Shown here in pieces: positions 28,973 to 41,631 of a stretch of DNA of 52,660 bases (positions are counted from its first letter, which is position 1; the number at the start of each line of letters is the position of its first letter). The DNA is from Silene noctiflora (lineage: Eukaryota; Streptophyta; Magnoliopsida; Caryophyllales; Caryophyllaceae). The notes beneath the pieces were generated by a model. It did not search any database, was not told where the DNA came from, and saw only the letters and a program-made list of their open reading frames with translations. The stretch lies in NCBI GenBank assembly GCA_009801015.1, contig VHZZ01000100.1, positions 265,002 through 317,661 on the forward strand, in the 5' to 3' direction. Both the position numbers and the translations under genes were made by a program.

Positions 28973-29445
28973 GGGGGGTGTTTAGCCTTGTTTTTATAAA
29001 AGCGTTTTTCTTTTTCAAAATGACTTTTTCATAAACTACTTTTATAGAAAATTGTAAGTGTTTGGCTAAAGTTTTTAAAAAGTCGTTTTTTCATTGTTTG
29101 ATATGTTTGGCCAATTAGTGACCAATTTTTGTTTTGCTTTTTAAAAATATCACATGTATCCCAAATATTATCATTTTAATGAAATTTATAGTGACAGAAT
29201 TTGGAAATATTATGAATAGTTACTCAAATATTATTTTTGACATGTAATAGAATCTTACGAATACAAAGAAAATTAGAAGTAGAAGTACAAGCATCAATTT
29301 GCTACTTCTACTTCTACTTCAAGTGGCTTAAAAGGTAGTTTATGGCTTTTTAAAAGTAGTTTTAAACTAGCTGAAAAATAGTGTTTGACCTAATTTCTAC
29401 TTTTTCATTTACAAAAGCACTTCTAAAGTTTGGCCAAACGGCACC
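28973..29445 (+). mobile_element. MITE D nested in MITE A'
   Basis: GGGGGGTGTTTAGCC at the left and GGCCAAACGGCACC at the right are imperfect inverted repeats; arms continue as AAAAGCGTTTTT and ACAAAAGCACTTCTAAAG. The flanks join to give the sequence expected in MITE A. The short target duplication (TA or TTA/TAA) is not clean, so the superfamily is left open. Confidence 0.55.
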
Positions 29446-29556
29446 TAAGATAAGTAGATTGTTAGTTTTCTTTGTAAAATGGAGCTAACCAATATGCAAT
29501 GCAACATATTGCAAAACAACATATTGACCTCAAATATGCTGTTTAACAAACACTAA

Positions 29557-30001
29557 GGCCCTGTTTGGTAAATAGCATATTAGCCAAATTTTAGCATATT
29601 AGAGAGATTTAACATGTTTGACTACCGAATATGCTATTTAGAGCGTTTGGTTAATGACATATTGAAATAGCTTATTGGGGTCTAATATGCTATTTTGCAA
29701 TATGTCGCTCCTACCAGCATATTGGGTTATCATATTAGGAGGAAAATGATTTGTCTTCTTTACCCCTTTAGAAAACACTAACCCTATTTTCTTATATTTA
29801 ATAAATAATTTTTTTTTATATCCTATTTGTCATTTTACAAAAAAAGAATATGATAATCTAAAACTGTTCATTACCAAACACCTCTAAAACAATTATGCTA
29901 AGTAAACCTGCTAGTCAAACCTGTTAAATCATTTAGCTAGTCAAATCTGTTTTCTAAATCTGCTTCTGCCAATATTAATCCGTTGTTTACCAAACATGGC
30001 C
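29557..30001 (+). mobile_element. Intact Tourist-like MITE C (445 bp) nested in MITE A'
   Basis: GGCCCTGTTTGGTAAA at the left and TTTACCAAACATGGCC at the right are near-perfect inverted repeats flanked by TAA on both sides (29554-29556 and 30002-30004). This is the best preserved copy of the family and serves as the reference for reading the interrupted copies. Confidence 0.8.
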
Positions 30002-30653
30002 TAAGAATTAGCATAATTTGCTAAAATCCTTGAATATGCTAAAAATCGGTCAATATGTCGTTTATCAACACCTCCTAAATCACGCCCCTAAATATAAGTT
30101 ACATACCATTTTGCCTCTTTATTATTATTTTCTTTAATATTTACCATATTTCATTGACTTAATGTAAAAAAAACCTTAAATTAGCATTTGTATTAGTTAA
30201 CAATGAATTAAGCTTTTTTTCCTTTTTAAATCAATGATTTTTTTATACATATATTATTAGACAGTAATTAATAACACCGACAACGACAATTAATAACAAT
30301 TTTAATTAGGACAAAAAATTGATGATTAAGAACGAAAAAACTTTACGGCTATACCTTTGTTCGCAAATGTTTGTTTTTGACAAAAATAAAATAAATCAGA
30401 TCGTTTATGTCGACGAAACAAATGCAATGGAAAAAAAATTAGCATGGTCTATTCGTGTGAGAAACACGAACTGGTCGCCCATTCGTATATGTACAATCTA
30501 TATAAACGATCTAATTGAATATATGGAAAATCTTGTACTAGATGCAATCTATATAAACCGCCAACCGAAAAACATTGATTTAATGGACACTTGGCTCCTT
30601 ATTTGTGTAACACATGACACTCACTACTAGTTTTAATAACATAATAAAAATAA

Positions 30654-32636
30654 CGGAAATTTCTCATAGTACCCTCGAATTTTGGGAGATTACACACGAT
30701 ATCCCCTGTTTTAAGTTTTTACATATGGTACCCGTGTTTACCTTTTCATATATTCCCAACTTCCTTCCATAACGTTATTACCCCTCTAACATGTAATGCC
30801 TTTTTTTGTTATTTAATAAACTAACACTTCATCATCTAATACCTAAATAATAAAATACTAATAATATAATATACTGAATTACTCATCTAATTACTTATAG
30901 GAGTAATGATTGGTCGTCGCTAACCTATGCAAAAATAAATACCCTAAGTACAAAAAAAGTAATGTAGTATATAGGGTCGAATCCACAGAGACACTACGTA
31001 ACTTTTAATGTCGATGTTTGGTAGTCTATCTATCTAATGGTCACGAGAGGAATATTTGATTGGAGGATTGATTATAAAAACTATAAATAAATGAAATGCA
31101 AATAAAGATGTAAACAATAATATTAAGAACATCTAGGGAAGTCGGTTCATCATACAAATTAACTTATGAATTAATTATCGAATTAATCATCACAAATTAT
31201 CATCTAAGCCAATAGATGCACAACTTTCACTTTTAGTATCGGCCTTAAATCGGGTCCTAACAAGCTTTCACTATGAGCTAGGTCGATCTACTACACATGT
31301 TAGTTCTAATACACTACCGTGCCTCTCGACTTTTAGCAATGTATAACAATTTTAGTCTAAGTTTGTGGCCTTTAAACAAAGACTAATCGAGACATAACAA
31401 ACATGTAATAGAAATGATAAAGTGGATAATTAATTTATAACATGATCATAATATTAATTTGACATGACTCCCCTAATCCCTGGACTAAGAGATTAGCTGC
31501 TCATATTAATATGTGAAATGCAAATGTTATATGAAATGTTAGACATAATGTATGATGATGAATATAAACTAATATCGAATATGAAACTAATGAAATATAA
31601 ATAACTAAATATCAAACTATAGAATTGTGAATTATAAACTACAAAACTATAAAATAGAAATGCAATAATAGAAATGGAAATACCTTAAACCTGAATACCA
31701 AAAGTAGAATAACAAAGGAACTTGAAATAAGAACTTGATAATATGACTAAATGTTGAATGATTAACATAAACTAAAATGTATTGAAATGTAAACGAAGGA
31801 TTACAAAGAAAACTAAAGAGAGAATTTGAGAGAGTATGTGAAAGAAAATGTGTGTTAAAAATACATTATGAGGTGTAAAGGTTGTTGTGAAGCCGGGGGT
31901 GACCCTCCTTATATAGTAGTTGAAGCTTGAAACGTAAACAATCCACAAAGAATCCAATGGACTTAAATACCAACAACCCCGATCGAGGATGGTGACCCCG
32001 ATCGGGGACGCAAGGATCCAGGTTAAATGCCTTAAATGACCATAGTTAATGCCCGGGTATCCAATGTTTTATGTTAATTGCGTCCTTAATCATCCGGAAA
32101 TGCCTTGTGAATGTGTAATTTCTTTGGAATCATATGCTTGATATTTTCCACACTTCATTTGGATTTCTTTGGGCTTCATTTATTCAATTGTTTACATTTG
32201 GCTTGATTTACTAACTTGGGCCATTACTTCACATTTGATCATCTCTTTGAGCGTTTGCACTTGCATGGCCATGCATGNCCCAATCCTTACTCAACTTAGC
32301 TTGTGTTCTCGATAATTGCTTGTATTTGTCGGGAATTAGCTACTAAAAGCTCGATTTCCTACAAANCACGTTAAAAGCAAGACAATGCAACTAGAACACG
32401 ATATTAGCTTAAAATACTAAACAAAATGTTAAAATGATTAGTAAAATATAGCTAAACTAGGGGATAAAAATGCATATAAAAAGTACTTATCAAGTAACGT
32501 CATTATGACGAAAATTTGTCAAAAGAGTATTCTGGAATAGAAAAGAGTAAACACATGGGTAACATATGTTGAAACTTAAAATGAGGGATACCATGTGAAA
32601 TCTGACAAAGTTCAAGAGTACCATCAGAAATTTATG
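30654..32636 (+). mobile_element. Mutator-like MITE with perfect 9-bp target duplication, split by a solo LTR
   Basis: TAAAAATAA occurs at 30645-30653 and 32637-32645. Just inside are long inverted arms: CGGAAATTTCTCATAGTACC at the left and, on the minus strand from 32636, CATAAATTTCTGATGGTACT, with similarity continuing for about 120 bp (ATTACAC/ATTTCAC, TTTTAAGTTT, ACATATG, GTGTTTAC). A 9-bp duplication with long TIRs indicates a Mutator-type MITE. Without the LTR it would be about 390 bp. Confidence 0.8.
30907..32492. mobile_element. Solo LTR (1,586 bp) with 5-bp target duplication
   Basis: It starts TGATTGG and ends CTTATCA, with AGTAA directly on both sides (30902-30906 and 32493-32497). 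No internal retroelement domains, primer-binding site or second LTR are seen, so it is a solo LTR left by recombination (or a short non-autonomous element). It contains GGGTCGAATCCACAGAG near 30975, a motif recurrent in plant repeats, a TATATAG at 31910 and two ambiguous bases (32279, 32366). Confidence 0.75.
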
Positions 32637-33003
32637 TAAAAATAAATACTCGCATATTATTAACATAATTTTATTTGCGCGTTGACAAAGAGTAGCCCAT
32701 ACAAACAGTTGGGACAATATCCTTCAAAATACTAAAGGTAATCTAATTAGTTATTGGTATAGCCCTTTCAAATTTGACTTGTTTTTTTTGTTTTCATTCG
32801 CAAGTGTCAAAAATCGAGGCTGACTACCATATATAAAAATAACTAATCTGTATGATAAATACGATACATGAAGAGGTAGCTCGGACGGGTCCCCGAAAAT
32901 CACTATTCACTTATCAAACATTTTGAGTTGCGAGTGCGAACCCAAAACGAAGGAAAACCACAACAAAAACAAAAAGAAAGAGAAAAAGAGGGATGCGAGA
33001 ATA

Positions 33004-36000
33004 ATGATGAGAGAAGAAGTAATTAGCTCCGGCGGAACTAATCCTATCGCCGATCAAACTCCGGCGGCCAGGTATTTTCTCTCTCCTAGGGTTTACGTTT
33101 TAATTCAATTCGATTTCAATTCAATTTTTATTCAATTCAACAATTTTATGATTAAAGTTAGGGTTTCTTTCTTATTTTTATCAAAGTTGTAGAATTTGTG
33201 ATGTTTGAGAAATTCGTTCTCGTTCCGTACTTCCGTGGATTTAATCGTTGCTCAATTGGTTGTTATAATGTCGTTTTCAGCTGGACAAATTGGATTAGTG
33301 GTAGGTAGGTAAATGCATTATTGTACAATTTAGTAATGTGTGATTTTTGTTTGAATAATCGATGCCGTTGGTCCTCGTCTTGAAAAATTGGAAGTAGTTA
33401 CGTCTATTGCCTCAACTAAAGTTGTAGATTGTGATTTTCCGACATGGTTTTAAGTTGAAGAAATTGAATTAGTGGTATTGTACTAATTACTAAATTGTGA
33501 TTTTGATTTGAATAATCGATGCTGGTGGTTCTCGCCTTGAATAATTGGAAGTAGTCATGTCAATTTACCCAACTAATGTTGTAGATTGTGATTTTACGAC
33601 GTGATTTTATGTTGAAGAAATTGGATTAGTGGTATTGTACTAATTATTTCTAAATTGTTATTTTGATTTGAGAATCGGTACCCGTGATATTCTGGAAAAT
33701 TGAAAGTAACCATGTAAGATCCCCATAAATTTACTATGTGGTTTAAAGTTGGAGAAATTGGATTAATGGTAATTCATTATTCTGCTAATCACTCCCTACG
33801 TCCCAATCATTTGTGTACCTTTGTTTAAATACTCATCACAAAGAATATGAAAGGTAAACAAATGGCTAAGATGGAGGGAGTACTAAATTGTGATTTTGAT
33901 TTGAGAACCGATGCCAGAGATATTCAGGAAAAATGAAAGTAATCATTTAAAAGCCCCAAATTTTGAATGGTTGTACTTGCTGGTGTTCAGAGCTGTGGCA
34001 TCTCCTTGGGTGTTCACTTGTTCAATTTCTGTGATAAGTTCTTTTGAAAAAGCGAGTTTAATGTGCACCTTAATTTCTTCACATTTGTTTACTTAGGCTA
34101 GAAGTAGATTTAGAATTGCAGAAATTCTTCGAACGACAAAGAGTATTTTTTTTCTTTGAGAGACAATACTAGAAGGTGACAATTATAGAGGGAATTGGGT
34201 TAGTTTAAAAGTTCAGCTCTTTGAGTAAATCATTGGTGATAAATTTAGGGAAAGAATAGCAAACAGCTTGAAAAGATGACAACCTTCATGATATCTAAGG
34301 AAATTTAATCGGATTTCAAAAGTTGCACGGATATTGAAATTTTGGATGTAAGTCGTGCTAAAGGTAGGATCTTCATCTTCCTGCCCTTTAATGCCATTAG
34401 AAGGGTTCTTTCTAGATTCTAGTGCATAAAAAGGAAAAAAAATACTATCTTTGAGTAGAGAAGCTGCAATAGGGAAATGGTGGGGGGAGAGGATCTGAAA
34501 CTGCTTGTTTGTGTAACAATTGTATCGGGTTGACAAATCTAGAGGGGATAAATGCAATTTTCTCTTCCTTTTGAAATTTGAATTACAATCAAATTATCAA
34601 ATCTTTTCAAAGTTGAATTTTTTTTTGAAGTCTTAATTTTGTTACACACTACACCTAGATTGAAAATAACGTGATGTCCCACATTATTAAAATAAATTGA
34701 AACTGTTCATTTTTGAAGATTTAAACTCTCCGAGTCTCCGTGTTCTACAATTCTGCATGTTCGGTTGGCCAGGTCGCCGTTAAGCTGATGGTGATTATTA
34801 TTTCATTTTGTCCTTTTTTCTTATTTTTCTTCTTTTATACTTTCACCAATTGTCGTTGCCATTGTTTGCTATATTTGAAGCATCTCATGTGTTTTTGTTT
34901 GTTTATTTTATCAGTTCGGCAGGAGCATCATCAGCAGTGCCTGCAAATTTTGGTAGTGCAGATTGGTTAGGTCATGGGCTAGGTTCTAAGACAGCTTCAC
35001 TATCTGGTGTTGGTACACAGCCTCCTTGTGCTTCTGTGAGCGCAAGTGCTTGTGGCTCCGCTCTTGGATCATTACAGCCTTCGTGTAGACCTTGGGAAAG
35101 GGGGGATTTGCTAAGACGCCTTGCTACATTTAAACCTGGAAATTGGTTTGGGAAACCAAAGGTGCGGACCTTGCATGAGTTATAGTTTATGTTTCGTATT
35201 AGTGAGTATCCTCTGGTTATGCGGTATTGACTGATTATTGTGCATATTCTTATGTCTGTGATGTTTGTACTGGCTCACATCAGTCACATGTGAACCACTA
35301 TAAATGAAACAATTTTTTTTTTTCAAATATCTGTTGCATATTATTGTATTGTTGTGAAGTCCACGCTTTGATATCCGTAATTAATCCGATATCCAAAAAT
35401 GCAGATATTAATATCCAATTTGAACTTTCTCCTGTTTGGAGATCCTCTTTTTAGATTGGATTTGGATTTGTATTTTGCTTAGCCTTATTAGCAAGAAATG
35501 GAGATTTAGAAAAGGAATAATTACAAAAACCACCCATTATAGTATTATCCCTTACTATTAAAATATGTAGAACCAGCCTTATGCCATGATAATAATGTGG
35601 TAGTAGCCAGTAGGTGAGCAGTGATGTTCTGTTGATCTGAAGTGGTGTTCGGTTGCATTTTGCAATCTTATATGGTGCACACCAGTCAGACAACAATATA
35701 GAGGAGCTGATTTTGCGAGTTCTAACTGCTCCCTTCCGAGACTGTGACAAGAGTATATGAGGTCATGAGGATAGAGATTAATGCCTAGTTTCTACTTTTT
35801 AACACACTCTAATTGTCTTCAACTTACATATATTTTGTAAAGCTGATCGCATGCATAAAATTTATTCTCTGTTTATAAAGTTTCTCTCATATTGGATGAC
35901 TTCTGTAAACTCTTTTCAATTATGAAGAGGGAGTGCAAGATAAATATTTCTCAGTTTCTGGTTTGACAGTTAATACTCCTAGTTTATTCTTGATCTTAGA

Positions 36001-39000
36001 ATTTCACTTTTGTTCCTTGTTTTTGCTTTTCTGTTCAATGTTAGGTGATTACTCATTCATGCTTAAATGCAGGCTGCAAGTTCACTATCATGTGCCCGTA
36101 GAGGGTGGGTCAATGTTGCTGTTGATGAAATTGAATGTGAGACTTGTGGCGTAAATTTGAAGTATGTTGCAACAGCTGAGTGGATAGCATCAGGAGGTGA
36201 ATCCTTATTGTTTGCATCTCATGATAATCTAAACTTAGTTCAGGGTTTAAGGAACTAATATAAGCTTGTTCTTTACAATATTATTGGCTAGGCGAGATAA
36301 TCTAAATTTAGGTATCTGGTAAATGTTTAGGTTTGAAGGCAATAACTGTAAATTTGTGACTAGCGTTGTGCTGTTTAGGATCTTGGATCATCTATTGTAT
36401 ATTTGATTAAAGTACTGTGCTAAAACATCTTAAGGAGTCGATATAAACAGTTCAGCAAAGTTGGTAGAAAAGGTCTTGATACTTTATGTGAACTGATTGA
36501 GAATACTAATCTGGCTGTTGTTTTTGATCTTGTTACTTGGGGAGACATGGCATTATTGATTGTTATTAGACTGAGTTTTGTCTCCTCTCTTTCTTACTTG
36601 CATTTTTTTTTTTGCACTACTTATTAATATGGCCCTCTTTGCTCCCCCTTGTTAAAAGGAATTTTATGTTGAAATGTGGGTTCTTTGGTGGCTTAAATTC
36701 AGTAAAGTTATGTAAGCTATTACATTATTTTCACGTTGGCCTCAGTGTATAACACTCCATTTTCAATGAAGCTGGTGATGCAGCTGAAGAGTTTTCCAAA
36801 CAGCTTGACTTAGGGCACAAGGGAACATGTCCTTGGAGAGGAAGTAGCTGTTCAGAGAGCTTAGTGCAGTTCCCTCCTACTCCCCCATCAGCTCTTATTG
36901 GAGGATTCAAAGACCGGTGTGATGGACTTCTACAGTTTACTGCTCTGCCAGTTGTGGCAGCTGCTGCAATTGAGCAGATGTGCAAGTCACATGGGTTACA
37001 AATTGACCGATTCTTATCAAACTCTGCTAACGTGATTGGGGATTCAAGCATGAAACCAGAAAATGTGACGGCAGTAGAATTCTCAACTGAAGGGCCACTT
37101 TCTGTATATTCCAGGGTACGATGTTAGAAAACATTTTTTGACACACTTTCTTCAACTTCGGTTTCCTCATGTTTGTGTGTATCATTATCTTATAGGCCCA
37201 GAAGCTAATAGCATTGTGCGGATGGGAACCTAGGTGGCTTGCTGACATTCAAGATTGTGAAGATCATTCTGCTCAATCTGCTAGAAATGGACACTCTGTT
37301 GGGCCTTCTAAGAGACATGGGCGTCCCAATGGTCCTGGTACAAGCAAGAAAGCCTTTTCTACTACGGCTAATAAGGATTCTTGCAAGAATGAAGTCATGG
37401 GCCCTGAATCAAAATGTGAGTCGAGATCGCCATTGTTAGACTGTAGCTTGTGTGGTGCTACTGTAAGAATCTGGGATTTCTTAACTGTATCTCGCCCTGC
37501 TCGTGTTACTCCAAATGGAATTGATATCCCTGAAACCAGCAAAAAGCTGGCTTTAACCCGTGGTGTAAGTGCAGCTAGTGGGATTAGCGGATGGGTCGGT
37601 ACAAACTATATGGAGAAAGAGCAGATTGATTTTCACGACGAAGCTGCAACAACAGATGAAGGGAAGTTGATGTCAAATGCAGCCATGGATCTAAATCTCA
37701 CTATGGCAGGTGGCTTGCAATCTGATCATTTTAATGTGCCTGAAGCCTCTCAGCAACTTCCTAATGTTGACCTAGGAAAAGATCTTATGATTGGACAACC
37801 TTCTCACAGTGAGATTGGTGATCGTGCTACTTCCTATGAATCACGAGGACCAAGTACTCGTAAACGGAGCTTGGAAGAGGGTGGAAGCACAGTAGATAGG
37901 CCAGTTTTAAGAACACAGCAGGCTGACAGTGTTGAAGGAACTGTTATTGACCGTGATGGCGATGAAGTAGATGATGGTAAACAGTATTCAGCTGGCCCTT
38001 CAAAGCGTATTCGCGAGTTTGACGTTTTTGAAAGGTGTGGGTCATCTTTTCGAAGAGATTCATCAATGGCAGGCCCTAGCACCTCACATGGTGTTGAACT
38101 TGAAGCAGATGAAAGAAGGTTTGATCTATCGCATGGAAACGATCAAGCTATTCGTTTCCCTAGTACTAGAGATTCAACACATGCATCTTCTGTTGTTGCT
38201 ATGGATATCAATTGTCAAGCTGCAGACGATGACTCAATGGAAAGTGTTGAAAATTTTCCCGGAGATGTTGATGACATTAATTTTCCCTTTATGGCATTGC
38301 CCAAGAATGCTGATGGTATTGATACATCAGAACAGAATTACAGCAATCAAGCTCAACAAAGTGTGTGTTTCCAACCAGCCACTGTCCGTATTGGTGGAGA
38401 AATGGGTGTCAGTAGCACAAATGACGGAGAGGAAGTACTGAACACAGATACTGTAACTGTAACGGCACAAGCTAGGGATGTACTTAGTATTGGTATTAGT
38501 GGCGGAAGTGTTGGAATGGGAGCTAGTCATGAAGCTGAGATTCATGGGACTGACATTTTTGCAAATAGATCTGAGAGTGTTGTTGGTGATGTGGAACCTG
38601 TAGCTGAAGTTGTCGAAAACCAGGGACAAACAGGTGAATTTACTCTTGGACGCGATTCAGGAAACAATTTTGTTGAAGAGATGGATAGAGAGGATCCTCA
38701 TGGAGATAGTCAAGACGTAGTGTCACGCTCTGTAGGAAGAGCTGATAGTGGATCCAAAGTTGTTGGCTCGACTAAAGCAGAATCTGTGGAAAGTGGGGAG
38801 AAGAACATTATCATGCAACCTTTAGCCCCCGAAAATAGTGGTCATCCTTCTATGTCATGCAATGCAATTGTATATTCTGGAATTGAAGCATCTAAGGAAG
38901 AAGTATCACAAGGAGGCAAGCGATCACCAGGCGATGAATGTGCATATCCAGAATCAGATTATGTGATGGCCAATGGCATAGGTAATCTGATAGGTTGATT

Positions 39001-39867
39001 ATTGTTCTCGTTTTGTTGGTTTCTCATCCTTCAGCTTCTAAAGTTGGCCTTTAATGGCCAAATGCAGCATAGAGGATCATTCTGTAAGATTTTGTTGCAG
39101 TAGGTTTGCATTTGCATTTTAGTGTCTGACATATGAAGTTTAGTCTTTTTATTATAATTCTATGATTAAGCAACATTTTTTCTTAAAACTATTTTGAGTT
39201 TTAAAATCTCATATTGATCATTGCATTTGGTAGATAAAATTTATATTAATCTCATATTGATATTGCTTGTAGGGCCTCCTAATGGAGGGAGTAATTTTGA
39301 TGATGTTGAATTTGATCCAATCAAGCATCACAATAGTTTCTGCCCTTGGGTGAATGGCAATGTTGCAGCAGCTGGCTGTGGCACTGGTGCCAGTTCCTCG
39401 GCTGGAGATGTTGCTCTTTGTGGGTGGCAACTTACTCTGGATGCTCTTGATGCTTTTCAATCTCTTGGGCAAATACCGGTTCAAGCCGTGGAGTCTGAGT
39501 CTGCAGCATCACTCTACAAGGTATAATTTTACCGAATTGACGGGCCAGTTGTTTCCTATGGTACTCCGACTCTTCATATGACCTATCGTTCGGGCATGTA
39601 CTTAAAACTTGGAACTTTCATTTTAAGCCCGAGACATGATATCTTTCATAAACAATCCCAGACGACCCTTGGACATGCACCCATTTTGGACATTTGTACG
39701 GTTGTACACTTGTACCTAAGTCGAAAGAACATATATTCTACTCCGCTTCTTTTTGTTCAACACTGTTTAACTTAAGCAGTGTTTCTTTTGCCTAGGATGA
39801 TCATCGTACACCAAGCCGTAAACTCTTGGCCCGACATTCCTTCAGCAAAAGTTGTGGTCAGAGTTAA
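33004..39867 (+). CDS. ILP1: C3HC zinc-finger nuclear protein (NIPA/ZC3HC1, ILP1-like)
   Basis: Seven exons join in frame: 33004-33071, 34915-35161, 36073-36196, 36772-37115, 37196-38981, 39273-39520 and 39796-39867, 962 residues. Two BIR-like zinc modules are visible. The first has CxxC at 127-130 and H162-x3-C166 in a C...GW...CETCG...GHKGTCPWRG context (zf-C3HC). The second has CxxC at 344-347 and H876-x3-C880 (Rsm1 type), its halves separated by about 530 acidic, low-complexity residues. Human ZC3HC1 sits on the nuclear basket of the pore, and yeast Pml39/Rsm1 act in mRNA retention and export; a nuclear-envelope role is inferred here. The closest Arabidopsis protein is IAP-like protein 1 (about 958 residues). 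The start is the first ATG in frame; upstream similarity to a coding frame is only via TTG. Confidence 0.92.
33285..33960 (+). repeat. Imperfect tandem repeat (about 155 bp x 4) in ILP1 intron 1
   Basis: TGATTTTGATTTGA(ATA)ATCGATGC-like words recur at 33341, 33498, 33659 and 33891. Each is preceded by GAAATTGGATTAGTGGTA and TACTAATTACTAAATTG and followed by GGAAGTAGT and TTGTAGATTGTGATTTTAC. The last spacing is longer because a 92-bp MITE sits between 33791 and 33882. This is intronic with no evident coding role. Confidence 0.7.
33791..33882 (+). mobile_element. Stowaway-like mini MITE (92 bp)
   Basis: ACTCCCTACGTCCCAATCATTTGTGTACCTTT pairs with AAAGGTAAACAAATGG...GGAGGGAGTA to form a near-complete hairpin. 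Neighbouring repeat copies show the empty site (TACTAATTACTAAATTG). It is the same family as 21405-21486. Confidence 0.75.
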
Positions 39868-41463
39868 GCTTGAACATTGAACTAGGAGGTAATCTCATTG
39901 CATTCTTGTAATTTCCATTGGGATCTTAGTTAAATTGCGTCTAAAGCGCGCCTGCCGGCAAGTTGCAGTGACAAGTTAAGCGACAATACTTGAGGCGTCA
40001 TCCGTGTCTTTTACTTCTTTACATGCTGGCTCTGTTTTAAATTGTAAAAGAGGTACTATTGCACAAAGTTTTATTCTAAAACTACATTTTGTTTGCTAAA
40101 ATCGTGCCTTGCTGCACATGAGGTGTGTGTCTTTTTGTCTCTTAGTACCTCTTAAAACTAAGTTTGTGGCTCTTCAATCTAATTTAAAGAGGCTTATATG
40201 ATTTAGGATAGGTTTTTAACATGATGTGTTTTCTGTATGCTGCAAACATGAATTGCTATATGTAGTAATTAAAGTGAGGTGGAATAACAATGGAAAAGAG
40301 GAGACCACGGAAATCACGATATAAAGAAAAGAAATTCAAGAGAAAATTATGTGAACTAAAGAAAAGAAAAGGACATAAAAAGAAGGAAATTTTCATATGA
40401 GAGTTGAGAAAAGATTTAAATGGGAGAAATAGTTATGATGGAATATCAAAAGGAGGAAGTAATTGAAAGGAAAAAGCACGGGACAAAATTATAGTAAAAA
40501 GAATCAATAAGTCGGAAAAAGAGTCGAATTGAGTTGTTCAAAAATTCTCCATTCTTCTTGCCAGTTTCTCTTGAATCTTAAGTAGACCCATCACGATACC
40601 GATCATCCTTATCCTTGTCTCTTAGGGTCTCCCCATATGTTATGCAATCCTCCCATTTTTCCACTTTTCAAACCTTCTAGCCGGTGTATCACTTGGTTTC
40701 AATTTCATACAGTCAAACCTCCTTATGCGATTGTGCTTCGTCTTATCTTTAATAAAGCCCGCTCATCAAAATAAATAGAAAATTAAAAGAAAAAGAATAA
40801 TATCAGAAAAAATTGGGTGAAGGAAAGCAGTTCATACTGGTACTTTCCCAGCACCCTGCACCAGTATTCACTCTTGGTCCTTCGAGCATGCAATACTTGT
40901 AGAACAGTTTAAATACTTGTAGGACAGTTTAATGTTCACCCTCTTGTAGTGTACTCATCTTTACTAAAGAGGATTGTCGAAGTCCTAATTCCTAAATGCA
41001 CAATAAAGAAAATGTAAAGCCTCTGATGGCAGAAAATAGTGGTTCCACACTACCAAAATCCAGAGACTGCAGTGTGCATATAGCAAGCTTTTGTTTTTTA
41101 TCATACAGAATGTTCTTGCCTAAACATAATCCTGAATTCGTGTGGTGGCGATCAGTGCTTTGCAAAATTGTATAGGTTGTTAACGATTACTTGATTCTAT
41201 CTGTTGTGATTCAGAGCTTGCGAATATGTTTGAAGATTGTGATTGGAGCTAAGGCGCTATGTTCGGTCTCCAGTGACGCGTCTCTGATACAAAGGATCCG
41301 CTTGAGTTTGAAGACAATTTCTATGTAATTTAATTCTTGTGAACCCTTATTCGGCAATTTTCTTTCTAGAGTTCCTTTGGAGATTGGTATAATAAATAGG
41401 TATACTAAACATTCCACAGAATACAGGAATCGCTTATCTTTGCTCTCTAATTAGAGATCGAAA
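39868..41463. other. Intergenic region after ILP1
   Basis: The first few hundred bases should be the ILP1 3' UTR. A purine-rich tract (40270-40510) follows. No convincing gene or repeat is seen before the small ORF at 41464. Confidence 0.4.
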
Positions 41464-41631
41464 ATGAACAGCGGAGTAAATTATAAGTATCTTGTAATGT
41501 ATTTCATGCTCCTTATTTGTTTAGTGACAGAAACCTTTCCTTCAGATAGTTGTGTTCTCAAAACCCAATTTTTCCCTTCTGGTTTGATAGATAATTTGAC
41601 ATCGGCATTACACAAGATTGAGTACAGGTAA
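41464..41631 (+). CDS. Possible small secreted peptide (55 aa), unrecognised
   Basis: An ATG at 41464 opens 55 codons ending TAA at 41631. Residues 1-25 look like a signal peptide: a polar start with one lysine, then YLVMYFMLLICLV. The remainder is short, with a single cysteine, and matches no family I know. A TATA-like TATAATAAATAG lies at 41388-41399, 65 bp upstream, and TACAG|GTAAAA at the end could also be a splice donor, making this the first exon of something longer. An ORF this small in AT-rich DNA can arise by chance. There is no support beyond composition and spacing. Confidence 0.25.
   Translation: MNSGVNYKYLVMYFMLLICLVTETFPSDSCVLKTQFFPSGLIDNLTSALHKIEYR

Larger units (their letters stand above)
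28951..30075 (-). mobile_element. Inverted Tourist-like MITE A', split by two MITEs
   Basis: Read on the minus strand it starts GGAGGTGTTGATAAACGAC and ends AATTATCAAACAC, and parallels MITE A (26069-26327). TAA flanks both ends (28948-28950 and 30076-30078). It is interrupted at 28973-29445 and 29557-30001. Whether A and A' are two insertions or the arms of one larger structure cannot be settled by eye; separate TAA duplications favour two insertions. Confidence 0.65.

Noticed and set aside
30319..30630. 103-codon plus-strand ORF
   Set aside because: Unrecognised, AT-rich, no promoter or splice context, and located between transposons. Chance is more likely than a gene.
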